Made by a program: the position numbers and the translations under genes. The notes beneath the pieces were generated by a model, which was not told the DNA's origin, did not search any database, and saw nothing but the letters and a program-made list of their open reading frames with translations. A stretch of DNA of 64,000 nt, taken from contig NZ_RIBP01000004.1 of the NCBI RefSeq assembly GCF_007273535.1, positions 558,001-622,000 on the forward strand, in the 5' to 3' direction. Positions 8,618 to 18,190 of the stretch are shown here, piece after piece. How positions within the stretch are numbered: position 1 is the stretch's first letter; each line of letters starts with the position of its first letter. The DNA is from Niallia circulans. GTDB taxonomy: Bacteria; Bacillota; Bacilli; Bacillales; Cytobacillaceae.

Positions 8618-9814
8618 TTATTTTTCTACTTCGTCAAGGAAGCTATCTGATCTAATTCCTGTCCTTCTTAGAATGAAATCAAAATTCACATTTACCTTCG
8701 CTTCCGCAAAGTAGCTATTCCAGTCATCCTTGATTTTTGCAAACTGATTATTATGCTGTCTTCTCATTATTTCCCCAAATCCAAAGATATCAAGTCCGTA
8801 CTCATTTTGCATTTTCGCGACAGTTTTTTGTATTTTTTCAGCAGCTGACTTGCTGACAAGATCTTCATATTTCTTAAAGGTTTCTATTTTATCCAATGAC
8901 TTATAGCATTGCGTTCCTTCAATATAACCCTCGGATTTAACGTTAATAGTAAATTCAGGCCTAACTCCGTCCATCTTCGTTTGAACATTTGTTGTTGAAT
9001 GAATAATCCTAACAGCACTATATTCATTTTCACCGCATTGTACTGTTAATGTTGTATTTTTGAATTTGTCTGTTATCCATAAATATACCCTCGTATCGTC
9101 TAATGGCAGAAAACCCGCCAGCTTCTTCTTATTGAAGAAGGCAAGTGAATCAACTAATACAATCGCTTCGGGCGTTACATTATTCATATTCTCAACAGAT
9201 GCTCCGACCTTTTTATCCCCTTCGACAACTACTGTATTTAAGACAGCCTCTTTCCCCTCTAAGGTGACATCATTGATAAAGTCATTTATCCGCATGTCCG
9301 GATCCCCGCCCCAATCTTGGAACATATTCTCAAGCTGTGTGGACAGCTTCAATGAAGACGACTTACGGTACAGATTTGTGACCTTCAATACATCAGACGC
9401 CTTATTACCTTTAGCGATGAGAATCTTAAAATCATCGCGCAGCTCTCTGTTTCTCTCTAAATAATCAATAAAATCAATCATACCTGACTTTGCCACTTCT
9501 TCTGAAATAACAAGCAGCTTCATATGAGAAAACACAAGATACTGTGCATAATATTGGCTGAACTGATGGCTGACTTCTGATAAGGTTTCCCCTTCAATCG
9601 TTTCAACTAATGACGGAGCATTTCCTCCGCTCGTCCGTGAATTCAGCTCTGCAGCATTCAAGGCTTCAACAGTAACCTCATATTTCCCGTCATCACCTTT
9701 ATCGATAGCCATCCCAGAAACTAGCTTTATCTCTGAAAGCTCCTTTCGATCCCAGCATCCACCCAAAAGGCATACAATTAAAACAGAAATTAACATCTTT
9801 CCAAACAGCTTCAA
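8618..9814 (-). CDS. Ger(x)C-family germinant receptor lipoprotein
   Basis: 398 residues from a TTG start, with AGGAGG nine bases upstream and a 4-nt overlap with gerA. It has a lipoprotein signal peptide with lipobox LLGGC, followed by WDRKELSEIKLVSGMAID, the hallmark opening of GerAC-type proteins. The mature protein is anchored to the outer face of the spore inner membrane and is the C subunit of a germinant receptor. It is the last gene of the operon; no clear terminator separates it from the thi leader. Confidence 0.93.
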   Translation of the reverse strand: MKLFGKMLISVLIVCLLGGCWDRKELSEIKLVSGMAIDKGDDGKYEVTVEALNAAELNSRTSGGNAPSLVETIEGETLSEVSHQFSQYYAQYLVFSHMKLLVISEEVAKSGMIDFIDYLERNRELRDDFKILIAKGNKASDVLKVTNLYRKSSSLKLSTQLENMFQDWGGDPDMRINDFINDVTLEGKEAVLNTVVVEGDKKVGASVENMNNVTPEAIVLVDSLAFFNKKKLAGFLPLDDTRVYLWITDKFKNTTLTVQCGENEYSAVRIIHSTTNVQTKMDGVRPEFTINVKSEGYIEGTQCYKSLDKIETFKKYEDLVSKSAAEKIQKTVAKMQNEYGLDIFGFGEIMRRQHNNQFAKIKDDWNSYFAEAKVNVNFDFILRRTGIRSDSFLDEVEK

Positions 9815-11409
9815 TCTCCGCTGCCTCCTTTCGACTGCTTAGGAGGAGATGGAGAGCCTTGAGGCTTTTGCTTATCCAGGGTGGTAGGACTTAAATAAGC
9901 TGGCCGCTTGTTTTGGAACCAAATCGGTGTGCGAATAAAGATATCCTTCTGATCCTCGACTATAAATGGTGCAACTGGCGCTAGATAAGGAACACCGACA
10001 GAACGGAGTGAGCTAAGATGTGCCACCATGAATATCAACACGAGTAATACACCATACAATCCTAGGATGGAAGCGACTATAATAAGAACGAATCGGATAA
10101 GCCGTGAAGCATTCGCAAAGCTGTAGTTTGGAAATACAAAGTTGGCTATTGCCGTAATTGCCACAATAATGACCATGATATTAGAAATGATTCCCGCTTC
10201 TGCTGCAGCCTGACCGATAACTAACGCACCAACAATTGAAACTGTCTGCCCTACGGCCCTTGGCATACGGACACCGGCTTCTCTTAGTATTTCAAAGGTT
10301 ATTTCCATAATAAAGACCTCAATTACCGCAGGGAACGGCACACCCTCCCGCTGGGCAATAACGCTTAACAGCAATGTTGTCGGCAAAAGCTCTGGGTGAA
10401 AGGTCAAGACTCCTACATATGCAGAAGGCATAAGCAGACCAATCATAAAGGACAAATATCTTATCATCCTGATAAAACTGCTCATAAAATAGTTTTGGTA
10501 ATTATCCTCAGACGATATAAAGAAATCTGTCAGTACAGCAGGAACTAGTAAAATAAAAGGTGTTCCATCTGTAATAATACAAATTTTCCCATCTAAAAGC
10601 GCAGAACTGACAGAGTCTGGTCGCTCTGTATTTAAAGCTAGCGGAAAAACAGTCGCTGATTTATCTTGGATAAGCTCTTCTATATTTGCAGACTCGAAAA
10701 TAGCAGAAATATTGATATCTTTTATCCGCTTCCGAACCTCTTCTAGAATCTTCTCATTAACAATTCCTTTTATGGAACCAATGTACACACTTGTTCTTGT
10801 TTCATTACCTACCTTGAACTTTTCAAATTGGAGATTATGATTTTTGATTCTTTTTCGGATCAAGTTAATGTTTGTAGATATATCCTCAACAAAGGCATCC
10901 TTCGGTCCTCTGACAACTGTTTGTGTTGTTGGCTCTGAGACCGTTCTTCCTTCACTGTTAATAAAGCTTATAGTGAGTGCTGCCGGAACGCCCTTAATGA
11001 TAACAGCAATTCTTCCTTCTAGAATAGTCTCAGTCATTTCACTTAGTGTATGGATGAGCTTATATCCTGAAACTCCAAAGGCTTTTTTTCCGAAGGCTTG
11101 CAGTTCATCTACACTGGTGATTCTTATATCCTGTTCAACAGGACTTTCTAAGGTTTGTCCAAGCATATCTTTGAGGAAATCCGTGTTAATTACCGTGTCC
11201 AAATAGAAAATAATTGCTTCAGACTTACCAACTAGGATGTCATCTGCCTTTAAATCAGCAGTATGTCCAAAAATCTTTTTCGTTTCATCCTTTATCGTTT
11301 CAAAGCTGATGTTTTTCATCTCAATTTCTTGTGCTTTGCTTGGTGTGGAATTGGAAGGAATTTGTTTTTTGGCGTTAATATTCATCAGTTTCTTCAAAAA
11401 CTTATTCAT
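9811..11409 (-). CDS. GerA-family spore germination protein (A subunit)
   Basis: About 532 residues from ATG 11407-11409, with GGAGG at the right distance; an upstream in-frame start would reach far into gerB. The N-terminal cytoplasmic half is followed by four to six transmembrane segments between about residues 290 and 480, including the conserved VRIPRAVG-like VRMPRAVGQTVSIVGALVIG. The tail ends in a proline- and serine-rich stretch. A subunits form the core of the receptor, probably an oligomeric ion channel. The gene overlaps the upstream gerB by 4 nt. Confidence 0.93.
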   Translation of the reverse strand: MNKFLKKLMNINAKKQIPSNSTPSKAQEIEMKNISFETIKDETKKIFGHTADLKADDILVGKSEAIIFYLDTVINTDFLKDMLGQTLESPVEQDIRITSVDELQAFGKKAFGVSGYKLIHTLSEMTETILEGRIAVIIKGVPAALTISFINSEGRTVSEPTTQTVVRGPKDAFVEDISTNINLIRKRIKNHNLQFEKFKVGNETRTSVYIGSIKGIVNEKILEEVRKRIKDINISAIFESANIEELIQDKSATVFPLALNTERPDSVSSALLDGKICIITDGTPFILLVPAVLTDFFISSEDNYQNYFMSSFIRMIRYLSFMIGLLMPSAYVGVLTFHPELLPTTLLLSVIAQREGVPFPAVIEVFIMEITFEILREAGVRMPRAVGQTVSIVGALVIGQAAAEAGIISNIMVIIVAITAIANFVFPNYSFANASRLIRFVLIIVASILGLYGVLLVLIFMVAHLSSLRSVGVPYLAPVAPFIVEDQKDIFIRTPIWFQNKRPAYLSPTTLDKQKPQGSPSPPKQSKGGSGD

Positions 11410-12524
11410 GCTTTTACCTCCTTGCCTGCACTTCGGTCTTTTCTCCATTTCTTAAACAATAATGTGACAAGCACTAATATAGGCACTCCATATTCCATCG
11501 GCAAATGCAGGACAAAGATATCCACATAAAGACCTTCCCGAATATGATCCGAAAAATCATTACTAATGAAAATGGAAAACATCGATACGATGCATGCGAT
11601 AGGAATGGAAAAAAAGCGATACGGCTTATTAAACACATATTCCAACCCCTTAAGACCTCCGTATATAAAAACAGAGCTTTTAATTAAAATCCCAAGCATA
11701 ATAATGAAGACGACTAATGCATCAATTCTTTCAATAAATTCCCCGATGCTTACTAGCCTCGCCGCACTAAGTAAAGGAAAGTTAGAACGGATAGCGATGT
11801 TCTCCCCTAATGACGTAATTATTAGGAAAACAGACAGTAGCAAGAGCATGCTGGCGATAATAACGCCGAAAATACTAATAACTCTGCTGTATTTAAAGTT
11901 AGTCACATCAGCAAGCACCACTGTAAATGCAATCATCTCTCCATAAGGAAAGACAGATATTGATGGTACAATTGCTTTCACTATCGGTTTCCAGCCATTA
12001 GCAGCAACCGGTTCTAAATTAGAAATTTCAATATTGCCGCTGCCGTACAAGAAAACAAAAAGCATCAACATGAAGGCAAATGTATATGGTGTGAAAATTT
12101 CCGAGGTTCGGCCAAGTACCTCAATACCCATATAAAGAATGTAGCCTATTACAAGCGCAAGCAAAGCAACGGTGACCTCGATCGGCGTTAAGGGTAATAT
12201 CGCCGCTGAAATCATTTCTCCAAAGTCCCTTATTACCCGACAGGCAATATAAAGAAAATAACAAATATATCCAAGTGACATGACAATTGCAACAGGTCTG
12301 GAAAAGCAAATTTCCAATATTTCGAAGAAGTTTTTTCCGGGCTGCAAGGAAAGTAAAAAATAATAAGCAGATATAATAAGCAAACCAATAAAAAGCCCTG
12401 CTATGATGACAATCCAAGCATCACGCTTTGCTTCCATACCTACCCCGACTACAATAGCGCTGCCGAGCAGGAAATTTATAACTAATGTAATTAATTGGCT
12501 TAATGATATGTTTTCCTTTAGCAT
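11406..12524 (-). CDS. GerB-family germinant permease, second copy
   Basis: 372 residues with about ten hydrophobic helices, in the amino acid-polyamine-cation permease superfamily used by the GerAB/spore permease family. GerB subunits contain the germinant-binding site. It begins MLKENISLSQLITLVINFLLGSAIVV, nearly the same as the next upstream gene, so the two arose by tandem duplication. Its ribosome binding site is weak. Having its own GerA partner only 4 nt downstream, it probably pairs with that subunit. Confidence 0.93.
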   Translation of the reverse strand: MLKENISLSQLITLVINFLLGSAIVVGVGMEAKRDAWIVIIAGLFIGLLIISAYYFLLSLQPGKNFFEILEICFSRPVAIVMSLGYICYFLYIACRVIRDFGEMISAAILPLTPIEVTVALLALVIGYILYMGIEVLGRTSEIFTPYTFAFMLMLFVFLYGSGNIEISNLEPVAANGWKPIVKAIVPSISVFPYGEMIAFTVVLADVTNFKYSRVISIFGVIIASMLLLLSVFLIITSLGENIAIRSNFPLLSAARLVSIGEFIERIDALVVFIIMLGILIKSSVFIYGGLKGLEYVFNKPYRFFSIPIACIVSMFSIFISNDFSDHIREGLYVDIFVLHLPMEYGVPILVLVTLLFKKWRKDRSAGKEVKA

Positions 12525-12560
12525 ACGCTCAACACCTTATGTCTTAATGCACAGCAAGAT

Positions 12561-13682
12561 TTACATATTCCTTTCTTTCATCTGCTTGCTATGTTTTCCC
12601 CTCCATTTCTTAAACAGGAGGATTACCGTCAATAGAAGTGGCAGTCCGAACTGGAGCGGCACATGCAATAAAAACGGGTTGGAGAATAACCCTTCATCTA
12701 AATGATCCGAATACCCTTTTGCAATAAAGATCGAGAAAAGAGAAACCACACATGATATTGGGATTGCAAAAAAACGAAATGGAATAGTGAAAATATACTC
12801 TAGTCCCTTTAATCCACCATATATGTATATAGAGCTCTTCACTAATGTTCCTAATACCATTGTGAAGACAACAATAGCATCAACCCGCTGAATAAATTCG
12901 CCAATTGAAATTAGCCGTGCTGCACTCAACAGAGGGAAATTAGAACGAAGGGCAATATTTTGACCCAATGAAAGAATAATCAACAATGATGATGCTATGA
13001 GAAGAAGACTGGAACAAATCACACTGACCATCACAACCTTGTTGCTTAAATCTAATCTCGTTACACTCGGAAGAATGAATGTTAAGAAAAGGAGCTGACC
13101 ATATGGGCGGATGAGCTCATATGGAAAAATCACCTTCCATAAAGGTTCAAATCCCTCTCCCAATACTGGCTTAATATTGGATAAATCTAAATTTTTCCCT
13201 GAATATAAAAACACACATAATAAGACCATAAATATGATGGCATATGGTGTAAAAATTTCAGAAGTTCTTGCAAGTACCTCAAGCCCTAAATAAAGCACAT
13301 ATCCAATAACAAGCAGCAGTGTAAATATGCTGAATTCAATCGGAGTTGTCGGAAGAACTGTAGCTGAAATCAATTCGCCAAAGTCCCTGATGATACGACA
13401 CGCATAGTACAAGAAGTAGATAGAGTAGACTAAGCTTAAGCAAATTGCTATCGGCCTCTTAAAGCAATACTCAAACATCTCGTACAGGTTTTTCCCCGGA
13501 AGAAGCGCGCTTAAATATAAATAAAATGTGGTAATCAGTATCCCAAATGCAAATGCAATTAAGAGGGCAATCCAAGCATCCTCTTTTGCGTCTAATGCAA
13601 GTCCGAAAACAATGGAGCTACCAATTTGGAAATTGAATACAAGTGCTGCTAGTTGGCTTAAAGAAATATTCTCTTTCAGCAT
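12561..13682 (-). CDS. GerB-family germinant permease, first copy
   Basis: 373 residues, ten hydrophobic helices, same family as the neighbour at 11406. The two share the opening MLKENISLSQL and many blocks (for example ARLISIGEFIQRVDA versus ARLVSIGEFIERIDA). Two B subunits in one Ger operon with a single A and C suggest a receptor with alternative or mixed germinant specificity, as proposed for some Bacillus operons with multiple GerB genes. Differences concentrate in loops, which would fit changed specificity (inferred). Confidence 0.92.
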   Translation of the reverse strand: MLKENISLSQLAALVFNFQIGSSIVFGLALDAKEDAWIALLIAFAFGILITTFYLYLSALLPGKNLYEMFEYCFKRPIAICLSLVYSIYFLYYACRIIRDFGELISATVLPTTPIEFSIFTLLLVIGYVLYLGLEVLARTSEIFTPYAIIFMVLLCVFLYSGKNLDLSNIKPVLGEGFEPLWKVIFPYELIRPYGQLLFLTFILPSVTRLDLSNKVVMVSVICSSLLLIASSLLIILSLGQNIALRSNFPLLSAARLISIGEFIQRVDAIVVFTMVLGTLVKSSIYIYGGLKGLEYIFTIPFRFFAIPISCVVSLFSIFIAKGYSDHLDEGLFSNPFLLHVPLQFGLPLLLTVILLFKKWRGKHSKQMKERNM

Positions 13683-13697
13683 CGGACTCCACTTCCT

Positions 13698-13940
13698 TTA
13701 GTTTTTAGCTTGTGATTTATTGCCTTGCAGCTTCTTTTTCAGTCTTCTAAAGTCAACTACTACAGACCAGATAAAGCCAAAGACTGCCGTTAGGACAATG
13801 GTGATTGCTCCTGCTCCAACCTCCGCCTTGTAAATGTTCATAAAGCAATTTTTTAAGCTGTCATGAAAAACAAACAAATCAAGTATGAGTGTAAGGCTCC
13901 CCATCATGCCAATCATTAATAAATAAACAAATGTAACCAT
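13698..13940 (-). CDS. Small two-helix membrane protein, GerD-subunit-like
   Basis: 80 residues, two hydrophobic segments (about 3-24 and 42-64) and a very basic tail (RRLKKKLQGNKSQAKN). AGGTGA lies 8 bases before the ATG. Small two-helix proteins of this size are encoded in some Bacillus ger operons as a fourth, modulating D subunit. Being the first gene of this operon and only 15 bp before gerB supports that role, but no diagnostic motif confirms it. It is the likely operon start. Confidence 0.7.
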   Translation of the reverse strand: MVTFVYLLMIGMMGSLTLILDLFVFHDSLKNCFMNIYKAEVGAGAITIVLTAVFGFIWSVVVDFRRLKKKLQGNKSQAKN

Positions 13941-14068
13941 ATATCATTTCACCTGCAAATAGTAATATTCTTGTCTTATCTTGTGAAAATTCTCCAATAT
14001 TATGTAGAAAATATTTGCAGGGATAAAAATAAAAAATGCTGGTGAAAATTTCGCGGCATTTAAACTGC

Positions 14069-14098
14069 AAAAAAGCCGCTAATTAGTTAGCGGCTTTT
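14069..14098 (-). terminator. Terminator after the helicase gene, before the stop side of ger
   Basis: AAAAGCCGCTAA and TTAGCGGCTTTT form a perfect 12-bp stem with a 4-base loop and A/T tracts on both sides, so it can act in either direction. It ends the helicase transcript ahead of the ger promoter region. Confidence 0.88.
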
Positions 14099-14105
14099 CA
14101 TTTGT

Positions 14106-15251
14106 CTATTGATTATTTACTTCTGAAATTTCACCTTTAAAGAAAACTTTGCGCTCTAGCGGGAGTTTAAGTTCTTTCAGCATTTGCTTTAATTCTCTTT
14201 CTTCTCTGTCTGTCACAAGGCTGATGACTGTTCCTTCCTTGCCGAATCTGCCTGTACGACCGGAACGGTGGATATACTGTGTTTTGTCTTTAGCAAAGTC
14301 ATAGTGGACAACATGTGTTATATTTTGGATATCTAATCCGCGTGCTGCAACGTCTGTTGCAAGCAGCATAGATGTTTTGCCTGAACGGAATAGTCTTGTA
14401 TATTTTTGTCTGTCCATTTTGTTAAGATCGCTATGAAGTCTGCTTGTTTGAATCTCTTTAAAGGCAAGTTTTTCGTGGAGTACATCCAATGTACCGATAT
14501 CCTTAACAAAAACAAGCACTTTCGCATTCTCCAAACGAGAGATTTTCTCCATTAGCTTGATCTTGTCTCGATGCTCTGCCTGGAAATAGATATGGTTTAC
14601 ATCTGCTGCTTCAATACTCGTATCCTTTTTAACAGTGATAACAGCAGGTTCTTGCAGCAATTCCTTGCCAAGCGATGCTGTTCTTTCTGTCAGTGTTGCT
14701 GAGAACATAACAACCTGTCTTTCCTCTTTCTGTGTTGCTTTAATGATTTGACGGACATAGTCAATATGTTCAGGAACTAACATTTGATCTGCCTCATCAA
14801 GCACAATCGTTCTTACTTCATGCATTTTAAGCTTCTTCTGCTTAATAAGCTCCAACGCTCTACCAGGTGTACAAATAGCGAGGTGAGGACTTTTCTTCAG
14901 CTTTTCCAACTGTCTTTTTACATTGGCTCCGCCGATAAAGGAAGCGGAACGGATTCCACTGTTTTCTCCCCATTTTTGAACCTCACCAAGTATCTGCATA
15001 ACCAGTTCTTGGGAGGATGCTAATATGATCGCCTGCATAGCTCTTGATTCAGCATCAATTTTATTTAAAACCGGCAGTAGGTATGCCAACGTTTTTCCAG
15101 TTCCTGTTGGTGATTCAGCGATGATATCTTTTCCAGCTAATATTTCAGGTATCGCCTGTTCTTGAATATTTGTCGGTTTTTGAAAGCTTGCTTTCGTCCA
15201 ATTTTCTGCTACGAAAGGTTTCATCTTATTTAAAAGGTCTTGATTACTCAT
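14106..15251 (-). CDS. yfmL: DEAD-box RNA helicase (YfmL-like)
   Basis: 381 residues from the ATG at 15249-15251, with AAGGAGA upstream; a longer in-frame start has no such site. Motifs in order: Q motif (FQKPTNIQEQAIP), Walker A SPTGTGKT, DEAD in LDEADQML, SAT, and the C-terminal helicase motifs TDVAARGLDI and HRSGRTGR. The length and short C-terminus match YfmL, a B. subtilis DEAD-box protein linked to 50S ribosome assembly, rather than the larger CshA or CshB. It is monocistronic. Confidence 0.88.
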   Translation of the reverse strand: MSNQDLLNKMKPFVAENWTKASFQKPTNIQEQAIPEILAGKDIIAESPTGTGKTLAYLLPVLNKIDAESRAMQAIILASSQELVMQILGEVQKWGENSGIRSASFIGGANVKRQLEKLKKSPHLAICTPGRALELIKQKKLKMHEVRTIVLDEADQMLVPEHIDYVRQIIKATQKEERQVVMFSATLTERTASLGKELLQEPAVITVKKDTSIEAADVNHIYFQAEHRDKIKLMEKISRLENAKVLVFVKDIGTLDVLHEKLAFKEIQTSRLHSDLNKMDRQKYTRLFRSGKTSMLLATDVAARGLDIQNITHVVHYDFAKDKTQYIHRSGRTGRFGKEGTVISLVTDREERELKQMLKELKLPLERKVFFKGEISEVNNQ

Positions 15252-15402
15252 TTTATTCTCCTTCTTTACACAGCTTACGCTTTTGCTCTTCACTAGGAAG
15301 AAATAGCTTTTTTGCACTATGGCTGTTTATTGCCTAATATCTACTTATTATAGATTATTCTCCTAAAAATAGATATGCAATCATGATAGCTGTTAAACAA
15401 TG

Positions 15403-15437
15403 AAAAAAGACTGTCGGCAAAGTTGCTGCCGACAGTC
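15403..15437 (-). terminator. Terminator after ywaC
   Basis: GACTGTCGGCA and TGCCGACAGTC form a perfect 11-bp stem with a 7-base loop, followed by a minus-strand U-run (A403-A408). Confidence 0.9.
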
Positions 15438-15450
15438 CTGTAAAAGTTTA

Positions 15451-16149
15451 TTAAACAAGGGTTTGGGCATCTCCGACTGTTTGGTAAATATCCACCCTGT
15501 CCTTAATCTTTTTCATTTTAACATCCAGTTCATGTGCAGCATCTGCTGCTTCCTTCAGCTCTGCAAGCAAATATTCTGGAATGCCTTTATCAAATTTATA
15601 ATATATTTTATGTTCAAGGCTCGCCCAGAAGTCCATCGCAATTGTTCGTATTTGCACTTCCACAAATACTTCTTCCATTCCATTGCTTAAAAACACTGGG
15701 ACCTTGATGATTAAATGCAGGCTCTTGTAACCATTTGGTTTTGGATTTTCAATATAATCCTTTACTTCGATAATTTTCAAATCGCTTTGTCTCTTAAGCA
15801 TTTCATATAAATCATAAATATCTGAAATGAATGAGCAGGTGATGCGGACGCCGGCAATATCGTGAATATGCTCCTTCGCATTTTCAACCGTTATGCCAAG
15901 ACCTTTCCTATTAAGCTTCACCATAATTCCCCTTGGATCTTTAATCCGGGATTTTATATGTTCAATCGGATTATGATTGTGGATAAATTGAAATTCTTCA
16001 TTTAATATTTTAAGTTTCGTATTAACTTCCTCTAAAGCAAAACGATAGACAATCAGGTTGTTTTTCCACTCTATCAGTTCATTGGAGAGATCATCTAAAT
16101 TCCATTCGCTTATAGGTAGAAGTCCTTCATTCTTGTTAGTACGATCCAT
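15451..16149 (-). CDS. ywaC: Small alarmone synthetase YwaC/RelP
   Basis: 232 residues containing only a RelA/SpoT synthetase domain, with no hydrolase, TGS or ACT domains. Key blocks are RIKDPRGIMVKLNRKG, HDIAGVRITCSF, KPNGYKSLHLI and EVQIRTIAMDFWASLEHKI. The sequence follows B. subtilis YwaC (SAS2) rather than YjbM, for example in HNPIEHIKSR and the EHIHDIAGVRI block. It makes (p)ppGpp from GTP/GDP and ATP; in B. subtilis it is induced by cell-wall stress. AGGAGA lies 11 bases upstream, and a short ORF ends 3 bp before the start. Confidence 0.93.
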   Translation of the reverse strand: MDRTNKNEGLLPISEWNLDDLSNELIEWKNNLIVYRFALEEVNTKLKILNEEFQFIHNHNPIEHIKSRIKDPRGIMVKLNRKGLGITVENAKEHIHDIAGVRITCSFISDIYDLYEMLKRQSDLKIIEVKDYIENPKPNGYKSLHLIIKVPVFLSNGMEEVFVEVQIRTIAMDFWASLEHKIYYKFDKGIPEYLLAELKEAADAAHELDVKMKKIKDRVDIYQTVGDAQTLV

Positions 16150-16152
16150 AAA

Positions 16153-16242
16153 TCAATAAGTCTCCTTTGGTTTTCTTATAACCTTTTCTGCATTGACTCC
16201 TATGTTTTTCAAAAGCTCGATAATCTGATCGATCGTTTTCAT
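16153..16242 (-). CDS. 29-codon small ORF upstream of ywaC
   Basis: ATG 16240-16242 to TGA 16153-16155, reading MKTIDQIIELLKNIGVNAEK and then VIRKPKETY. GAGGTG sits 9 bases before the start, and the peptide looks like an ordinary amphipathic helix rather than random codons. It ends 3 bp before the ywaC start, and the ywaC ribosome binding site is inside its last codons. It may be a leader peptide controlling ywaC translation or a functional micropeptide. No homologue is known to me. Confidence 0.5.
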   Translation of the reverse strand: MKTIDQIIELLKNIGVNAEKVIRKPKETY

Positions 16243-16291
16243 TTAACCATTCACCTCTTCGCCAATGTTAAGGATGACAGCATCTAACCCT

Positions 16292-16320
16292 ATTATAAAG
16301 AAAAATGACCGGTCAGTCAA
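16292..16320 (-). promoter_or_regulatory. Strong ywaC promoter with palindromic operator in the spacer
   Basis: Minus-strand TTGACT (16315-16320), a 17-bp spacer and TATAAT (16292-16297) are nearly consensus for sigma-A. The spacer contains the perfect palindrome TGACCGGTCA (16306-16315), like a TetR-family operator. A bound repressor there would block RNA polymerase. No TetR gene is found in the window. Confidence 0.75.
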
Positions 16321-16339
16321 ATATCCTTTACCTGGCAAT

Positions 16340-18190
16340 TTAAGGACAGGTTTCGTCGTTTTCGCCAGCATCTGTGCTGAACTGATTTTGGTTCAAGCGA
16401 GCATAAAATCCATTTTTTTGCAAGAGCTCGTCATGTGTCCCACGTTCGATGACTTCTCCATCATTCAAGACTAAAATACAATCAGCATGCTTAATTGTGT
16501 TAAGTCGATGGGCGACAACAAAGGAGGTTTTCCCTCTCATAAGCACCTGCAGCGCTTCTTGAATTTTCACCTCTGTTATCGTATCAATGCTGCTCGTTGC
16601 CTCATCAAGAATTAGAACCTTTGGATCGGCGAGTATTGCTCTAGCAATCGACAACAGCTGCTTTTGACCTTGACTTATGCTGTTTCCGTCTGCTTCCAGC
16701 ACAGTTTCATAGCCGTCTGGCAGACTATCAATGAAGCCATGTGCATTGGCAAGTTGCGCTGCCTCCTCTACTTCTTTATCCGAAGCATCTAATCTTCCAT
16801 AACGAATATTTTCGCGAATAGTTCCGCCAAATAAATAGGCATCCTGAAGAACAAAGCCCATATGCTTGCGCAAACTCTCCCTTTTTATTGACGTAATATC
16901 CTTACCATCTAGCTTGATGACTCCACCAGTAGCATCATAGAATCTGGACAGCAGATTAATGACCGTTGTTTTCCCTGCTCCTGTTGGCCCAACAAGAGCA
17001 ACTGTTTCACCAGGCTTAGCACGGAAGCTAACACCCTCAAGTATTCCTTTATCTTCTTCATAAGCAAAAGACACATTGGAAAAGACAACATCCCCTGATA
17101 CTTGAAAGAGTGAAACTGCCTTTTCTTCATCCTTTTCCTCGCGCTGCTCATCAAGCACTTCAAACACTCGTTCAGCACCGGCAATGGCCGACAATAATGT
17201 GTTGAACTGGTTGGAAAGATCATTCAAAGGACGAGTGAACTGTCTTGAGTACTCAACAAATATGACGATAACTCCAATAGAAATGTTTCCTGTTTTTAAA
17301 ATAATTAGACCGCCGACGCCAACTATTAGGGCAAAACTAATATTATTGAGCATATTCATCAGCTTGGGGATAAACCCTGAATAAACCTGTGCCCAATAGC
17401 TGACATTCTTCAAATTTTCACTTTTATCCACAAGCTCCATAATCATTTTATCTTCTAATGAGAAGGTTTTAACAATACGCTGACCTGAAATGGACTCTTC
17501 AATAAAACCATTAAGCTCTCCTAATTTTTGCTGTTGCTGCTTAAAAAGCAGGCCTGTTCTGGCTGTAATCCATTTCATGCCCCAATACATGGCAGGTATG
17601 ATAATTAAGCTCAAGAAAGTTAGGAGCGGACTAAGCCAAAGCATAATCGAAATTGTCCCTATAAGTGTCAGTACACTTGAAAAAATCTGAATGACAGAGC
17701 TGTTAAGTGTTGAGCTGACATTTTCAATATCATTTGTCACCCTGCTCATCAATTCTCCATGCTGTTTCTTATCAAAATAAGAAATCGCAAGCTCATGAAA
17801 CTGGGCAAACAAGTCAGTTCGGAGCTTATAAACAGTCGATTGAGAAATGCCAATCATCCAGTAATTCTGCAAGAATAGGCTGACAGAATAACAGAAGTAA
17901 ATAACACCCAATAGGAGCAGCATCGTGCCAAGCCCGTTAAATTCTTTATTAACAATATAATTATCAATGGATACTCCTATTAAATATGGGCCAAGCAGTC
18001 CTAAAAAGCAGCTGGCAGCGACAAGGAAAAGCACAAGAATAAGCAGACCTTTCTGAACAGCTATGTATTGCCATAATCGGTACAATGTCTTGCCCATATT
18101 ACGCGGTTTTGCTTTAACCTTTTTCTTTACTGTCTTTGTGTCTAAATCTGGCTTCGGATAATGAAAGGCTTCTGTTAATGTCTTAAACAT
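16340..18190 (-). CDS. yfiC: Heterodimeric ABC exporter subunit (YfiC-like)
   Basis: 616 residues: an N-terminal six-helix exporter domain (about 50-330) and a C-terminal ATPase with Walker A GPTGAGKTT and Walker B VLILDEATSSID (catalytic Glu intact). The signature is degenerate, ISQGQ rather than LSGGQ. It overlaps the partner gene by 8 nt. Together they form a half-size multidrug or lipid exporter like YfiBC of B. subtilis. The GAGGAGG site lies inside the end of the partner gene. Substrate is not evident. Confidence 0.9.
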   Translation of the reverse strand: MFKTLTEAFHYPKPDLDTKTVKKKVKAKPRNMGKTLYRLWQYIAVQKGLLILVLFLVAASCFLGLLGPYLIGVSIDNYIVNKEFNGLGTMLLLLGVIYFCYSVSLFLQNYWMIGISQSTVYKLRTDLFAQFHELAISYFDKKQHGELMSRVTNDIENVSSTLNSSVIQIFSSVLTLIGTISIMLWLSPLLTFLSLIIIPAMYWGMKWITARTGLLFKQQQQKLGELNGFIEESISGQRIVKTFSLEDKMIMELVDKSENLKNVSYWAQVYSGFIPKLMNMLNNISFALIVGVGGLIILKTGNISIGVIVIFVEYSRQFTRPLNDLSNQFNTLLSAIAGAERVFEVLDEQREEKDEEKAVSLFQVSGDVVFSNVSFAYEEDKGILEGVSFRAKPGETVALVGPTGAGKTTVINLLSRFYDATGGVIKLDGKDITSIKRESLRKHMGFVLQDAYLFGGTIRENIRYGRLDASDKEVEEAAQLANAHGFIDSLPDGYETVLEADGNSISQGQKQLLSIARAILADPKVLILDEATSSIDTITEVKIQEALQVLMRGKTSFVVAHRLNTIKHADCILVLNDGEVIERGTHDELLQKNGFYARLNQNQFSTDAGENDETCP

